NCBI GenBank assembly: GCA_002633025.1
Contig: NMRB01000685.1
Coordinates: 44,472-108,471, forward strand
Direction of reading: 5' to 3'
Length of the DNA: 64,000 bases
Source: Notospermus geniculatus
Lineage: Eukaryota > Nemertea > Pilidiophora > Heteronemertea > Lineidae
Part shown: positions 23,993-36,232 of the stretch, piece after piece
Layout of the letters: each line of letters begins with the position of its first letter
How positions within the stretch are numbered: position 1 is the stretch's first letter
The notes under the pieces: generated by a model
Databases searched by the model: none
The model's input: the letters and a program-made list of their open reading frames with translations, nothing else
Told to the model about the DNA's origin: nothing
Translations under genes and position numbers: made by a program

Positions 23993-26900
23993 CACTTGCC
24001 AATGATTTCCAAGAACTACCATTAAAGATGAAGAACTACTATTAATGATGGTGCAAGTGCATTCAAAGACGAATTCCTTCCATAGGCCTAATTCAAAGGG
24101 TAAAAAAGACGGTCGTACATTGAATATACCATGAAAAGGTGTCTAAATTGTCCCTATGAGGACAAGGAAGTGTTGAACTCGACAGATAAGGACAATTTCC
24201 TTAAACTGTACTCGGTCAAAGACCTTCAAAAGAAAGATGTTTAATGTTTATCCTTTATCGACACGTTCTTCTTTGAGTTCCTTATAAAGCCCTTTTCTTT
24301 TGCCTTAAAAGCCGTTTAATACGGTAGTTGACTATGTTGTATACACGTTTATAACACGGGGAAACACCACTGGAAAGGCGTACGGGGGGAAATAAAGCAA
24401 AATTGGTGTAGTGTTGTTGTCAAATTGAAAATAAAGGAGGAAGCTTTGTAAATTTATCAATGGGAAATAAAGGGTATTGGTTTTTATATCCTCGTTCTTT
24501 TTAGTATCAATCTTGTACATCATTGTCCAGTTTATAAGACCCACGTGCCTCAAGTGATAGAACCCTGTATACATCATTGGTATCATAGAATGCCCTCCGA
24601 AGTATTTGCAAACATTCCTTTCAAACTAAGATCATAATGTTTATAAGATATTTCTTTACCAGTCTTGGTTCCGTGTTATCTGGCTGTAAGAATATGGTTG
24701 GCGTAAAATGGTAAATTGTTAACCTAAATAGGCCTCATTATGTCCATCGTGAATTGTGGGGTGATTAATTTAATATATGTTTTGAAAGAAAAATGGTTAT
24801 ATATAGCATGTCTTGCTTGTAGCTTTCTTTGCACATAGCCATGTACATGTATTTGTACAGAGTACATCTTGTACATAGTACAGTACATGCACTCTCACAA
24901 AAGGTGTATTTTGGAACACGGAAAAATCATCTTAGAAGAATGGTATTGCAGTTCCACGATCCAGACCTTAAAGTACATGAAGCTTCCTGCATGCCCTCTG
25001 CTCTTGCTAAACTCCTGGGCCCAAAGTTGCTATGTTCGAAAAATCTGAATAAACGATCTCGACACGAACAAACATAACTCAGTTTTTTCCGCATGCATAA
25101 TCCATGTTGTCACCTTATAAACTATTTTTCTGAACTTTAAATAAGGCCTTGAGCAGCCGAGTTCATCATTTAACGTCATTCTACAATTACGACATTGAGC
25201 TGCTTCGATTTTCCATATATTTTGTAAACATGGCGGCCGGATAACAAACCGTTTCTTGGTTTCCGTCATGCGCCCTGGGCATCACCCAGAGACATGTCCA
25301 AAATTATTGCAACTTCTTTAATAATTAACTACAAACCCGATGTTATTAGCTTTCAATTGCACCGAGGGCAAATTAAGGTATTTTATAATTGTGTTAATTG
25401 TCAAGCATTTGCAGTTACTTCGATCTGTACTTTAATGCACACACGTGTATGGATGCATTCTAAGTTCGACGGATGAGAATGTCATGAACAAGAACTCAAC
25501 CAACGAAATAAAATTACGGCGAAATAACTCTACCGAAGTTTCAGATTTGCATAATCTTTTGTAAGCTGTGCTCTGATTGGTCAACAGAAAGAGAAACGCA
25601 CGTATCAGATTGCTTGTTATTTGGCATGTTTGGTGACTCAGCCTTGCTGTTACGAGGTTCCAAAGTGCAAGGTACGGCGAGTCTTCCTTCTGGCATGATT
25701 GGTACCAGCTCTGTCTTGTCATCGAGTACGATCGTAGATGCAATGCACAAAGCAAAGAAAAATTTAACAAAATGATACACAAATCGTGCATTGCCTTCGA
25801 CGTATACTCATAATTCTCCATGTCGACGTTGATAAACACAGGCCTACGTATCCAGAGGGCCTGACCGTGTACCAACGACAATAGCCCAGAGCAAAAGACT
25901 TGCTTGCTCATCTTATATTGTTGCTACATACCCTCGGGTTCATTTTTGTCGTTAAACGGATCTAGTAGTGATAAACTAAATTTAGCTGAACGATAAGTGC
26001 TTGCAGCTTGGAGGTAGGCCTAGAAGGGTATCGGCTCCCAAACTACTTGATATTTGTTCAAACTTTCGGAACTAAGTAATGTTGTAGGCCTACTATCAAT
26101 ACCGTACTCGACTGATTTTGACGTGGGTCGGTTGACATGAGCAGCAATGGGGATCCTAGCTACGATAGAGGGCAGCACACCGAAACCAGGTCCTTTACAA
26201 TGACGTCTGTTGTGTGGGAAATTGATCAGGACCGGGATGTCAGTTTCATTTCAATAGTTTTAACCACGAGTGACACCTATTGAGGCAGTGGGCTAGGGTC
26301 CCCATACTGCGTGTCTTCTTGCACTTAATCGGAATCAGGCCTACGTGCGCGAGTTGCATGTGACATCAAGAAGTTCGTCACCAGCAGGAGGCGTTCTTGG
26401 TTGCTCTGTGCAGGCATCCTCCCATAGCAGGGTTTGGTCTCGCTCGTCTTCACACACATGTTGTGTGAGTGGATGAAGAGGAGCGAGGTACATGCAAAAA
26501 CCCTGCAGTCGCAGGATACGTGCAGGGCACATTTTCTCTGTAGCTATTTGAAACCTAAAATTCCATCTATGAAAAATGCCGCACTTTTATAACTGCACAC
26601 GGCATAGGCCTATTGTCCTGAAGGCATTCTGCAGCAGCAACCCTCAAGCACAAAGCCGCATAGCGCTATACTTGCTCTTTGCTCGATTCAATCGACGTGC
26701 GGGCATTTTTTATGCAATAGTATCGAAAAATGCGCTAATTCATATCAGATCAGCCATTATCGCAGCGCTATTGCGTAAATTGAAAAGAATTTACGATCGA
26801 ATTTGTGATATTTGCTGTTGGTAGTTCGCCCGGGGGAAATCGTTGCGTGGGTTGGGAGTTTATTGATAGAAGCTATCTGTTTACCCTGTTACCTTAGTTT

Positions 26901-28411
26901 TAAAACAATGCTCGCAGCCCAGCGCGTACCGGTACTTGCTTCAGGGCTTTTCACATGTTTTTAAATCCTGTGCTTTATTAGTTTGTAGATGTAACCTTCG
27001 CTGTGCGGAGAACCTGGTAGTTCAACAGGCCGTTGCATCATACTTAAACATTGAAATCTCTAGATGGGCATGGAATCTCTAGATGCAGGTATTGATTCTT
27101 CATGCTAAACAAATCATGAGGAGACTCTGAGCATAAGATCAGAAAAATGGATCAGAAATTTTCGTCAAAAATGCTTTCCAGATTCAACATAGAAGTTACT
27201 AGGCCTATACTTTATGTTTGGTAGGGCGAATAAGAAGGAATGTTGCCCTGAAATCTGTAACCTTGAAATCTTCTTGGTCCTATGTCGTTGGTCATTTGAA
27301 TTCTTAGAAGTAGGCCCCAAAGTCGATTTGGCGAATCTAGATCCTCTACCGAATATCTTCTTTTTGGCCTCCGCAAATGGTAAATGTAGCCATCTCAGTC
27401 TCCTTATATATGCAGAATACACGAAATATTGGACTCATTGTTTATGTTAATGAACCGAGTTCTAAATTTCCTATCTTCTGTATTTTTCAGGTCTCGTGCT
27501 TTAAGGAATGCAATAGGTAAGTGTTTGGAGAAATATGCATGCCAAGTCAAGCTGGCTTCCTGGGACCTTATTCGCCGGGGCTCAGTTTGACATTTACCTT
27601 GTAGCCGTTCCATCCCACGGATGGTGTGCGGCGAAATGATCAGTTGGCGGTAGTCAAATGGAGCTGTCTCGTGAACAAGGCCCTCGGTCGCAACATCGAT
27701 TACGAAGGCGAAGTGAGTAACCACCGTTTCCAGTGTTGCCGGGCTCAGAACTGTCATCGGCAGCACAAAGTAAAGGATGACCACTTTTACAAGTCTGTGG
27801 GCGGATTTCAGCTTCTCAGATCCTTATTTCTTGCCGTTGATCGAAAAGATGGTTAGGTGTACTTTTGTAAAGTGCACACGTCGAATGACTTGAGTTGGAA
27901 AACGTTGCCCCGGAGGTCGTAATGATGAGAGAAGAAGAAGTTGCAGATGGCCCTTATTCGAATGTGCTGGTCAGTGTTACCCTGCAAGTCGCACAACAGC
28001 AGCGAGTCTCTGGCTTGAGGAAAGGCAATTGAGACTTTGGCCTGACTTCCCAACAACGTGACCGGTACTGCAGATAGGAAAAAAGTTGATGGAAAAAACA
28101 CTTCTAACCTACGCCATCAACATCGCAGTGCAGCATACAGATGGCCTGCACCACTTTCCAACGACATGAAGTGCCCTTGCCTGCTACTCTGGATAGGTAT
28201 TGGCGCCAGAAGCCAGTCTAAAACCACTTAATCCCCTGACAAACTGGAACCTACTTGTAGCTGAAATGGATGTGGATCAGATGTATAAATACCTATACTC
28301 AGAGTGGGCTTGTAGTGTTTGTCTACGTACGTTTTGTTCGTTAAACGTACACTACCTACGTATTTTTATCGTTAACATGATATGGGGAAGATTGGGCCAA
28401 TGTTGAAATCA
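23993..28411. other. Unassigned non-coding stretch
   Basis: About 4.4 kb with no gene I can name. A cluster of TGTACA/GTACAT words lies at 24840-24895. Six TAGGCCTA palindromes fall between 24083 and 27207, the densest part of the window. Open minus-strand frames of 159 codons (25432-25911) and 126 codons (27404-27784) show no recognised domain. The second ends beside a donor-like CAAG/GTAAAT, so an exon cannot be excluded. Confidence 0.35.
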
Positions 28412-28515
28412 ATTATCTTGAACTCAGGTTGAGCCACAACTTTTCAATTGTTCAGGTTTTGCCAGGGCATGATGTGACATAGAAAAGTTGTGGCTCAACC
28501 TGAGTTCAAGATAAT
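28412..28515. repeat. Perfect 34-bp inverted repeat, 36-nt loop
   Basis: Arms 28412-28445 and 28482-28515 are exact reverse complements (left arm starts ATTATCTTGAACTCAGGTTG). The transcript of either strand would form a 34-bp uninterrupted hairpin. Perfect arms imply recent origin or constraint. It could be a small MITE/foldback or a hairpin RNA source. No flanking duplication is evident. Confidence 0.93.
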
Positions 28516-30552
28516 CTTCGTTTGGTACATGCGACCCTCTATGACTGACGTAGTGGCAACGGATTCAGTGGTAAAGTAATTTGGACACTGGATACTCCAG
28601 TCGTCCAAAGGTTGAGGAAGGTTCTTCATCGTTCAGTCCAGTCTGTGGAGGTGTGGAGTCATCCCGGTGGAGCGATCAGTCGTTTTCGCCTACAGAGTAC
28701 CCATCTTGGGTCGCAGCTTTCCAAGAACGTCATCAAGTTTCGCTCAGGCGTTAGTGTCGACCCAGGGTACTTCGTGGTCCAATATATCGTGATGATTTCC
28801 GTCACAACTCTAGCTTCCAGATGCCTATCAGAACCACGCCATCAACAACGCCTCCTCTCTGAAACCGGACCCAGCAATATCTTCAATCCAACATGATTAA
28901 GGCGCTTTGTTTTCCCACTTTTCCACTTTGTTGATGCCTTGATTACCGTATCAGGATTCACTGACGGCGGTGGTGTTCTGAAAATGAGACCTTCTCTCAA
29001 GTCACACCAGTGGCAGTCCTCTTGTGGTAATTACTGTTTCAGCGGCGAGGGAGGCTTAGGTTTCCGTTTTGAAGTGAATGCACGTCGGTCTACACGCTAT
29101 GGGAATATCAGAAGGCGGTCCGCCATTGTCGAACAGGCTCGCAGAGAATGCACTTTGGCTTCTGATTTGTCAATACAGCCTGATGAAAAGTATGGTGTTA
29201 CATTCCGATACTGGTATTAGATTGAGGCTGTTGCTTTGCTGTCACGTGACTTAGATGTCTGATCTGATTGCGGGTCAGCCATGTTTCAGAACTCGAACAT
29301 CTCGAGATCTACTTTCCAATTTGAGCCGTTTACCATCTGTTCTGTCGCGGTTTTTTTAGCTCAAAATCCACTTTATTTTTAAACTTACGAGAACACCTGT
29401 TGTGTGTTTTCCTGTTGTGGCGACGACAGTAATCTTACATACATGTAAGCTTCCTCTAGGAAGCGTAGATGGTAATTGGGCGGATTTTGTTGCGTATGCT
29501 GCTGACACATAGCTGTGAAATTCCGTCACCCAAAACGCTGTTGCCGTCTGATGGGTGCCGTCTGTGCAACCAGTGTCAGTCATGGTCCACTCCTTCACAT
29601 CTGCTGTCCCGCCGAGCACTCTCCAGGCGTTACCCACCTAACAATAGCTAATTAACACCTTCACCCCAAGACAATACATTGCACCCACTCAATGCCCATT
29701 AGCCACAGAATTTAATTAGCTCAAAAGTGCTTAAAAGGTGAAAATCTTTCCCCGCTGGGGGAATCGGCGTTTATGGTTCGGTTGGTAATTGTCGAATGCA
29801 TCCAGAGGTGCCAAGTGGGTGCTCGAATGATTGAAGCGGGGTCCAGGGTCATTCTCACCTAGGACTTAAGGGCGAGGCCCTTCCTGTCGACCTAAGCCCG
29901 ACTTGGGGTCACAACTCGACCAGCAGGTCCACTTCAAAGTCATGTTCGAATCCGATTAGGAGAGGTGTAGAAAGGGTTCGGATGCGGATTATTTTTGGGG
30001 TTACGACCTGTTCTCTGTTCCTTGACAAACTAGGCCAGTGGGGAGTCTTCCGTGGGTATGGGGTCAACAGCGTAGTAATGAAATTCCGTTGCTTAGTTGT
30101 ACCATACCATGCTGACAGTGCTCTCTACGAGCTTTCCAACGGATGGTTATGTTATTGGTGGTTTGATCTTTGTCCATCTTCTTGTAATCATATTTGGGTC
30201 ACATTTTGCCCAAATCGCCAAGAACCTTTGCCTACCTTGTCCCATTTCGATATTGAATCGAACGATTAACCAAAGCTAGGTGACAGGCACGTACGGTTCC
30301 ACTGCACTCCTCTTCTTCAGCCCTGTCCCTTTCCCCCTCTCTGGGTGGTCCACCAGCCCTCGCTAAGGGACCAAGGGTCCTTCACCCCCAGTAACCCCTG
30401 ATATTATCACATGAGACCCTCATCACGATGTCTTATCGAATACATCACTTCATGCCGTCTTAATGACTTTAATTGAGTATCCAAGATAACCGAGGATATG
30501 ACGGTTTCTGACATTTTAATTTGTTGGAAATTCGACCAGGATTGAAAGATCT
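28516..30552. other. Unassigned non-coding stretch
   Basis: About 2 kb. The region 28600-29220 has somewhat higher GC and several overlapping open frames of 90 or so codons, without recognised domains. No repeat identified. Confidence 0.35.
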
Positions 30553-30646
30553 GGGGCCTGTGACTTTAAGCTAATGGTACCATTAACTCAATGCATTTTC
30601 CATTTGGTTAAAGGTACCATTAGCTTAAAGTCACTTTATGAAACAG
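30553..30646. mobile_element. Small MITE with 22-bp inverted repeats
   Basis: Arms 30560-30581 and 30613-30634 are exact reverse complements (GTGACTTTAAGCTAATGGTA..). The outer GGCCTG (left) and ACAGGCC (right) extend the symmetry with an 8-nt insertion on the right. GGCCTGTTTCATAAA-type termini are common in invertebrate MITEs (general knowledge). Too short to encode anything. Confidence 0.8.
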
Positions 30647-33600
30647 GCCACTGCCCTTCAGTGGTAAAAGGCAGTTTTCTACTTATTATCAGGGAGAGCG
30701 TGGTCAATTGATGTGACAGCTCTACGTACACTACCAAGTACACTGTAATGTAGAGTATGGCTGTTACTTCAGTTGACCGAACCCCCTCGATTCTCAGAGT
30801 GGAGAAACTGCATTTTACCATTGAGGACGAAGTGGTGCTCGTTCTTTCTGTAAAAGGGACTAAGATAGATGTGAAACCACCAATCACCCTTGTTGTAGGC
30901 ATGCACATCGAGTGCACGTTGAGTGTGGTATATACAGGATAATCCAGAAAATACAACGGGATCGAATGCTTTGATCGAATCTACTCTACTTTAATCTTTG
31001 GAGGGCTCAATAGAGTGTGTTTTGTCCCATGGATTTTGCTTGCTATAGTGACATTTTTGAACCATCTTCTATCGATTCACAATAGGCCTATTTCTCAGTG
31101 AAAAATTGAAAGCTCAGTGCTGAAGAGTACATTTTGTATTTTCCTGGCCGATGGACGAAGGAGATATTGCTGGTCTGTGGGGTGATTTCTACCATTAACA
31201 TTCCAGAAGACCATGTTGTCGTGTTGTTGTGTTCTTTGCCAAGGTCTACCGATATCACTTCAGTGCAATAGCAATATCTCATAGGTCTTCTAGGAACGCC
31301 TCTTTTGAGAAATAGTGTAGCAAACTGACTCACGTATACAATTAAATAACAAGTCATGTTCGAATTCTAAGTCGACAACAATCCAGAGCGATGGGTAGTC
31401 TGCCCAATTATTATTTTGTGAAGACCGCTCGGGTAGGCACCCGGTGACACTTGTGTTAGGGTGAGTTCAGATCTTCCCTGCATGGTACTGAAATACGTGA
31501 CACCTGTGTTCAGATCGCTGTGAAAGAATGCAAGAAAATTGCACAAATTCCAAATCAGGTCATCTAGAAAATATCAAAACCTAGGCTCCGCTTGAGAAGA
31601 CGGGGTCTGAATGGAGTAAGATCTCTGTCATTGTCACCATGCTATCCGACCGTGTTGGCAACACAGACATGACCCCAAGGGGTTGTTTTCGGCCCTTTTG
31701 TCCTCGGCGTGTTATTATCCTGGCAGGGGGAGGGTTGAATGAGAATGGTTTATACTAACGGTGAGGTAGTGTTTCTCTGCGGTAAGATTCGTGACTCTGT
31801 CGTTCGTCTACATTGCCGGGAAACCACAGGCCGTGCTGGTTGGGTATTTTGTCATGAACGTCTTACTTGCTGGGTTTATCCTGATGTTGAACAGCCCAAT
31901 AACTTATGTCGCATCGTCATGGCGTGTGGGAATTTACAACCGACAGAAATAGACAGAAAATATCTTGTTGGCATTCAAGCAATGTCATTGTAATGATCTG
32001 GGCGTACCATGAGAGTCTGTTTTTTAGATAAAAACGTCTACAGCTACACACGTCCCAAACAGGGTCGCCATATTCAAGAGTAGCTACCACCAAAGATTCA
32101 AGAACCAGCATTGTGAATTTTTGCTACTACAACCGTCAACATCTCATCACCATAGCGTCAGATGGTGAGGGAACTGTTGTCCGTGAGATAATGTCCGGTT
32201 TTTGCCATTCATCTTGCCAGAGATGAGGGGAAGTTTCTGATGGGCGTTTATCAACTTAAAGCCTCAAAAAATAAACAAAAGCCTGATATCACGTTTTCAT
32301 TCTTATTTTTCGCTGTGAATATTACAGGAAAATCGGATGCTTCTTTGGAAAAATCATTTGAACTGTTGAACTCGAAACTGCTCAGGAAAAGAAGTGAACA
32401 TAGACGCGAATTTCGTATCGGATCGTTGCTGGATGTTAAAAATGATATAAACCGAAGCCACATTTCATTTCCCGCGTTCATCTTCGCCAAATTCACAAAA
32501 GAAAGCAAACATTTTCAGCCCATATTGTTGGTATGAAGATAAGCCTTTTCATTTTTTTCGGTTAGGCCTACATATGTAGTATATTTAAAAGTTTTTGGGG
32601 TCTAGGCTTTGTGATCCTTGTCATAAGCGAAGGAATTGGACGGTATTTTTTCCCTGATTATAAAGGGCGATGTTCGAAGCGTTTCGTTGACCTTGATGTC
32701 AACAAGATTGCCCTCTTAACAATAGATCATTATATGACGTTAACTTCTTTTCTGCGGCAGTTTCTCGTTCAAAAGGATATAAACATCCCGGCGAAGTTAT
32801 CGGTTACCTTGGAGACGTTAGAGTTTCTATAGTAACAAGGCCTATGACATGTCATCCAGCCTCTCGGCGTGTTGTTGTCTTCCAGTCAAATGTCACATCA
32901 GTGATTATGTCTGGAAAGAGAGAAAGAGACAAGGGTTTAAACATAATAGAAACAGGATCAGGTAAAGGCTGTATCAGTTACATCAGACGTCAAGGCGATT
33001 GTTGCAGGGGTGGGGCTGTGCTACAGGGTGCTGCAATAGATATTGTAGCCCACGGAGTCCAGCAGACGACATCTTCCGTCAAATTTTCCTCACATCCTAT
33101 GGCGCTGATTGAAAAGTATTTGAAGAAAGCTTGTTCCTGTGAACCATCTGAAGAATGTTTCTTCATATTGTTTCTAATTCATTCCCTAGGCTTTTTGAAA
33201 ACTTCCAGAGAAGATACTCTCTGGTCCAAACTGCTGGCAGATGAGTTAAGCGGCATATGTATCTTGTGTGAAGGCCATGATAGGTTGACGTGGGACCTAG
33301 GACCCCCCAAAGAGAGCCCTCTGGTAATCAACTGTAATACTACCCCGCTGATGGAAAATAACTGGAAAAACATGCTCGGAGGATGAAGCACACCCTCATA
33401 GGACCCGGGGCTGGCTCAAACAACATGCAATCATTCAATTCTATCGTGTCTTTTTTATAAATCATCCGGAATTTTTAAAAATCCAATGAAGTAATTCGTA
33501 TTTTGAAAATAGAATCGCTGGATTCCCATCTGTGGCCCATTCTGACTTGGCAGAAAACATACGCGCTGATTTCGAACAGTGACAATGTTCCACCATGTCC

Positions 33601-33890
33601 CCAATGCCATTTCAATTTTTTCATATTCAACTCTTCATTATAAATTTTCCTAAAAATTACACGTTTGCGCTGGTTATAATAAGCCAATTTACCGTGATCT
33701 GCGGGGTAGAAAACGCGGCAAACGCGGACAGGTATACGGGTTTAGTGAGTCAAATCCGGGAATTACCAAAATCGTTCGTAATAACCACCTGAAGGAGAGA
33801 GGCCAACAGGACAAAGCGGCGCTCGAAGCGGGGTCGCCTAGGCCTACATTACGCCCAATCATCCCCCACAAGCCTAATCACCTTGTAGTA
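30647..33890. other. Unassigned non-coding stretch
   Basis: About 3.2 kb. It contains the longest unidentified open frame of the window (32844-33386, + strand, 180 codons from a true ATG). That frame has no recognised domain, no signal peptide and no repeat, and is about as long as chance allows. TAGGCCTA palindromes lie near 31083, 32563 and 33838. Confidence 0.35.
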
Positions 33891-33918
33891 ATTTGCATAT
33901 CTTTGCATGCATTTGCAT
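33891..33918 (+). promoter_or_regulatory. Three POU octamer motifs at 10-bp spacing
   Basis: ATTTGCAT (33891), CTTTGCAT (33901) and ATTTGCAT (33911) lie exactly one helical turn apart. ATTTGCAT is the classical octamer bound by POU/Oct factors. A SOX-like ACAAAG lies about 80 bp upstream (33811-33820). SoxB1 proteins often act with POU factors, and the SoxB1 gene is 13.9 kb downstream. A link is inference only. Confidence 0.5.
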
Positions 33919-36171
33919 AAAGTGATTTTGATTAGGGTGATTTTCTGGTGCGCTTCCCTCGCTTCGGGGGACGCACCTGGACTGAACACGGCCGTCACGG
34001 AATTGCGCGGCAGACCCGGGAGCGGTCCGCGAACACCGATAACGGTAGCTGTTAATGATGGAACTATTCGAGGCTGTGACATACGAAGTCGAGAAACATG
34101 GGGAAAGACAACGGCTGCTACATGCACCAGATGGGTACCGGTACCAGCGATCTCTAAAAAGTGCAAGAACCTATTCTGATAAACTGGAAAACCTGTGGGA
34201 TCAACTTAGATTGAGTAGAGATATGAACCTACATGTATACCACAAGCAGTTGAGTGGCCACACAGAACAGTGCATCACAGGTATTGGCGCCTGTTAACCT
34301 CAAGAATTGTTGTCAGGAAAAAAATCGGCAACGAGAAACTGAAATAGATTCCATACTTTATAACCAACTGATCCGTTTTGTTTCAGTTTTCCTGGATTCC
34401 TGTTTTAGATACAACCAATACTCATGACGATTACGACATCGTACAACTCTTTTCGATTCCCTTGAAATACATCACGAAAATTCATGAACTTGTATCATTG
34501 AACCTCCCATGTATTGGTATGTCGGGCGGAATTCCTATTCACATTAGACAAACGTCAAATCATCATGATAGGACCGCAGAATGGAACCAATGAATGAACA
34601 TCTAAATTAATGATAATTTAAGGAAACCCTGTCAAACTTTAATGACACTTCAACTCCCACCATGGCTTCCTTTTAATCTCCATTACGATAAAACACAGTC
34701 AATTAATTTCAAATCTACCATAAATGGCCTCTATCCCCGGGGCGTTGATGACATGGTCCCAGAATCCCCGGGATACGTTGCCCCAGTAACACAATACATC
34801 GCTCCGAAATGGTTTCCCTTCGTCAAATTGTTGCCCTATTTAGCACCCCTGGATGTCATCAGCAATTTTGACAGAGCATCGTGTATGTGTCGTCCCCTGT
34901 TCCCATGAGTGGTACGCCTGTCTTAGTTCCCACGTTGGTATGTCGAGGACCTGTTGGTCACACATTAGCTATTAGGCGAAGAAGCTGGATATGAGTCAGC
35001 ACAAAGTTTTGACACCATGGCCAGTCGTGCTTATGACAAATTTGGCAACCCCTTATGCTTAAAACTTGGATAAGGGTCATATTCAAGATGATTTCGTAGG
35101 GTACCTACACCATCATGACCATGGCCGGTTGTGCTGATGACAAGTTGGAGTTTATGCTCAACCATCATGGATTAAAATCATCTCATGATAATTTCATAGG
35201 ATAGCAACAACGTCTCATTTATGTACTAAAGAATTCATGAAGGTTTTATTGCATATTTGGGGCTTTGGTGTGCCTATTCTTGTACCTATTCAATGATACA
35301 TTTTTATGATACATGTAGTCTTTTAATTTCACCTCGTTATACTCGACTCAGGTGGTCTTTCGTCAAAACGAAAGACGGTACAGCAATCTTCCGAAGCATA
35401 CGCTCCCCATGTGCGTTTTTGCTTCACAAGAAAGTCAGACTCGAAACATTTTTTACGTCACCGTCCAGCGGTCCTTGAGACCGAAGCACCATGGTTACAC
35501 AACCCGTGAGATCTCTCACAACCCCTCCACTGGTCTATACCGACACCCTGCTCGGTGTCAAGCACTTGTCTACAAAACACCAGCAATTAGAGAACCAAGG
35601 ATACCAAAAACTTCTTGTATTAATTGACCCGTTTGAGCGTCATGTGAACGTAATACCATCTCATTCCGAAAGGAGGGCAGTAAATACAGTCATTTAGAAG
35701 TTTTGATAACTGTGTGTTATGCATCAAATATATGTATACCCAGCGCTGGTCTGTCATCTCAGGGGGAAATAATATCGATAGGTGAAGGTGGTTGGCTTGC
35801 GCCCCTTCGATCTCCACCTAAAGTACAAATTTAAAGAATTGCACGAGTGTGGTGTTAAAATCTCATGTGACTGTTGTAGTTTCCCTGGCATCAGGTAAAA
35901 CTGAGATTGATTTATAAGCCATCATGTGAAAGGTCTGGCTTCTGTCCACACTATCATATGGAGCGCCATTCATGCTAAATTTCCTTGGCATCTATTATTT
36001 TTATTATAGAGATTGATTTAGAAGCCATCGTGTGAAAGATATGGCATTTTGTCTATGGAGCGCCATTCCTGCTAAAATTACTTCAGGTACAAACCAATTC
36101 AGTTGGAAAAAGTATCGCCAAGATGAAATGGACGGGGGTGGGGGTAATAACGTAGGCTACATGTATGTGTT
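33919..36171. other. Unassigned non-coding stretch
   Basis: A GC-rich patch lies at about 33950-34050. No gene recognised. The several open frames of 65-90 codons lack domains. Confidence 0.35.
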
Positions 36172-36232
36172 TGTCACAAGGGGGCACAGTGGGCAGAAAT
36201 ATTGTCACAAGGGGGCATAGTAGGCAGAAATA
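36172..36232. repeat. Two tandem 31-bp units
   Basis: TGTCACAAGGGGGCACAGTG followed by GGCAGAAATAT is immediately repeated with two or three substitutions. A minimal tandem duplication. Confidence 0.9.

Noticed and set aside
25432-25911. 159-codon minus-strand open frame, with an overlapping frame that looks like a signal peptide
   Set aside because: The hydrophobic segment (VYHFVKFFFALCIAST) has no in-frame ATG. The longer frame shows no domain, and length is within chance.
27404-28101. Minus-strand exons (126- and 82-codon frames) with a donor-like CAAG/GTAAAT
   Set aside because: No recognised domain. The plus strand is also open across part of it, and the acceptor side is weak. Noted in the block description only.
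32844-33386. 180-codon plus-strand open frame from a true ATG
   Set aside because: No recognised domain, signal peptide or repeat. About one frame of this length is expected by chance in 64 kb of six-frame sequence, so it is not listed as a gene.
35491-35697. C-terminal peptide KHQQLENQGYQKLLVLID vaguely like a RAP domain
   Set aside because: Only a few positions agree, there is no upstream exon support, and another frame is equally open. Treated as coincidence.
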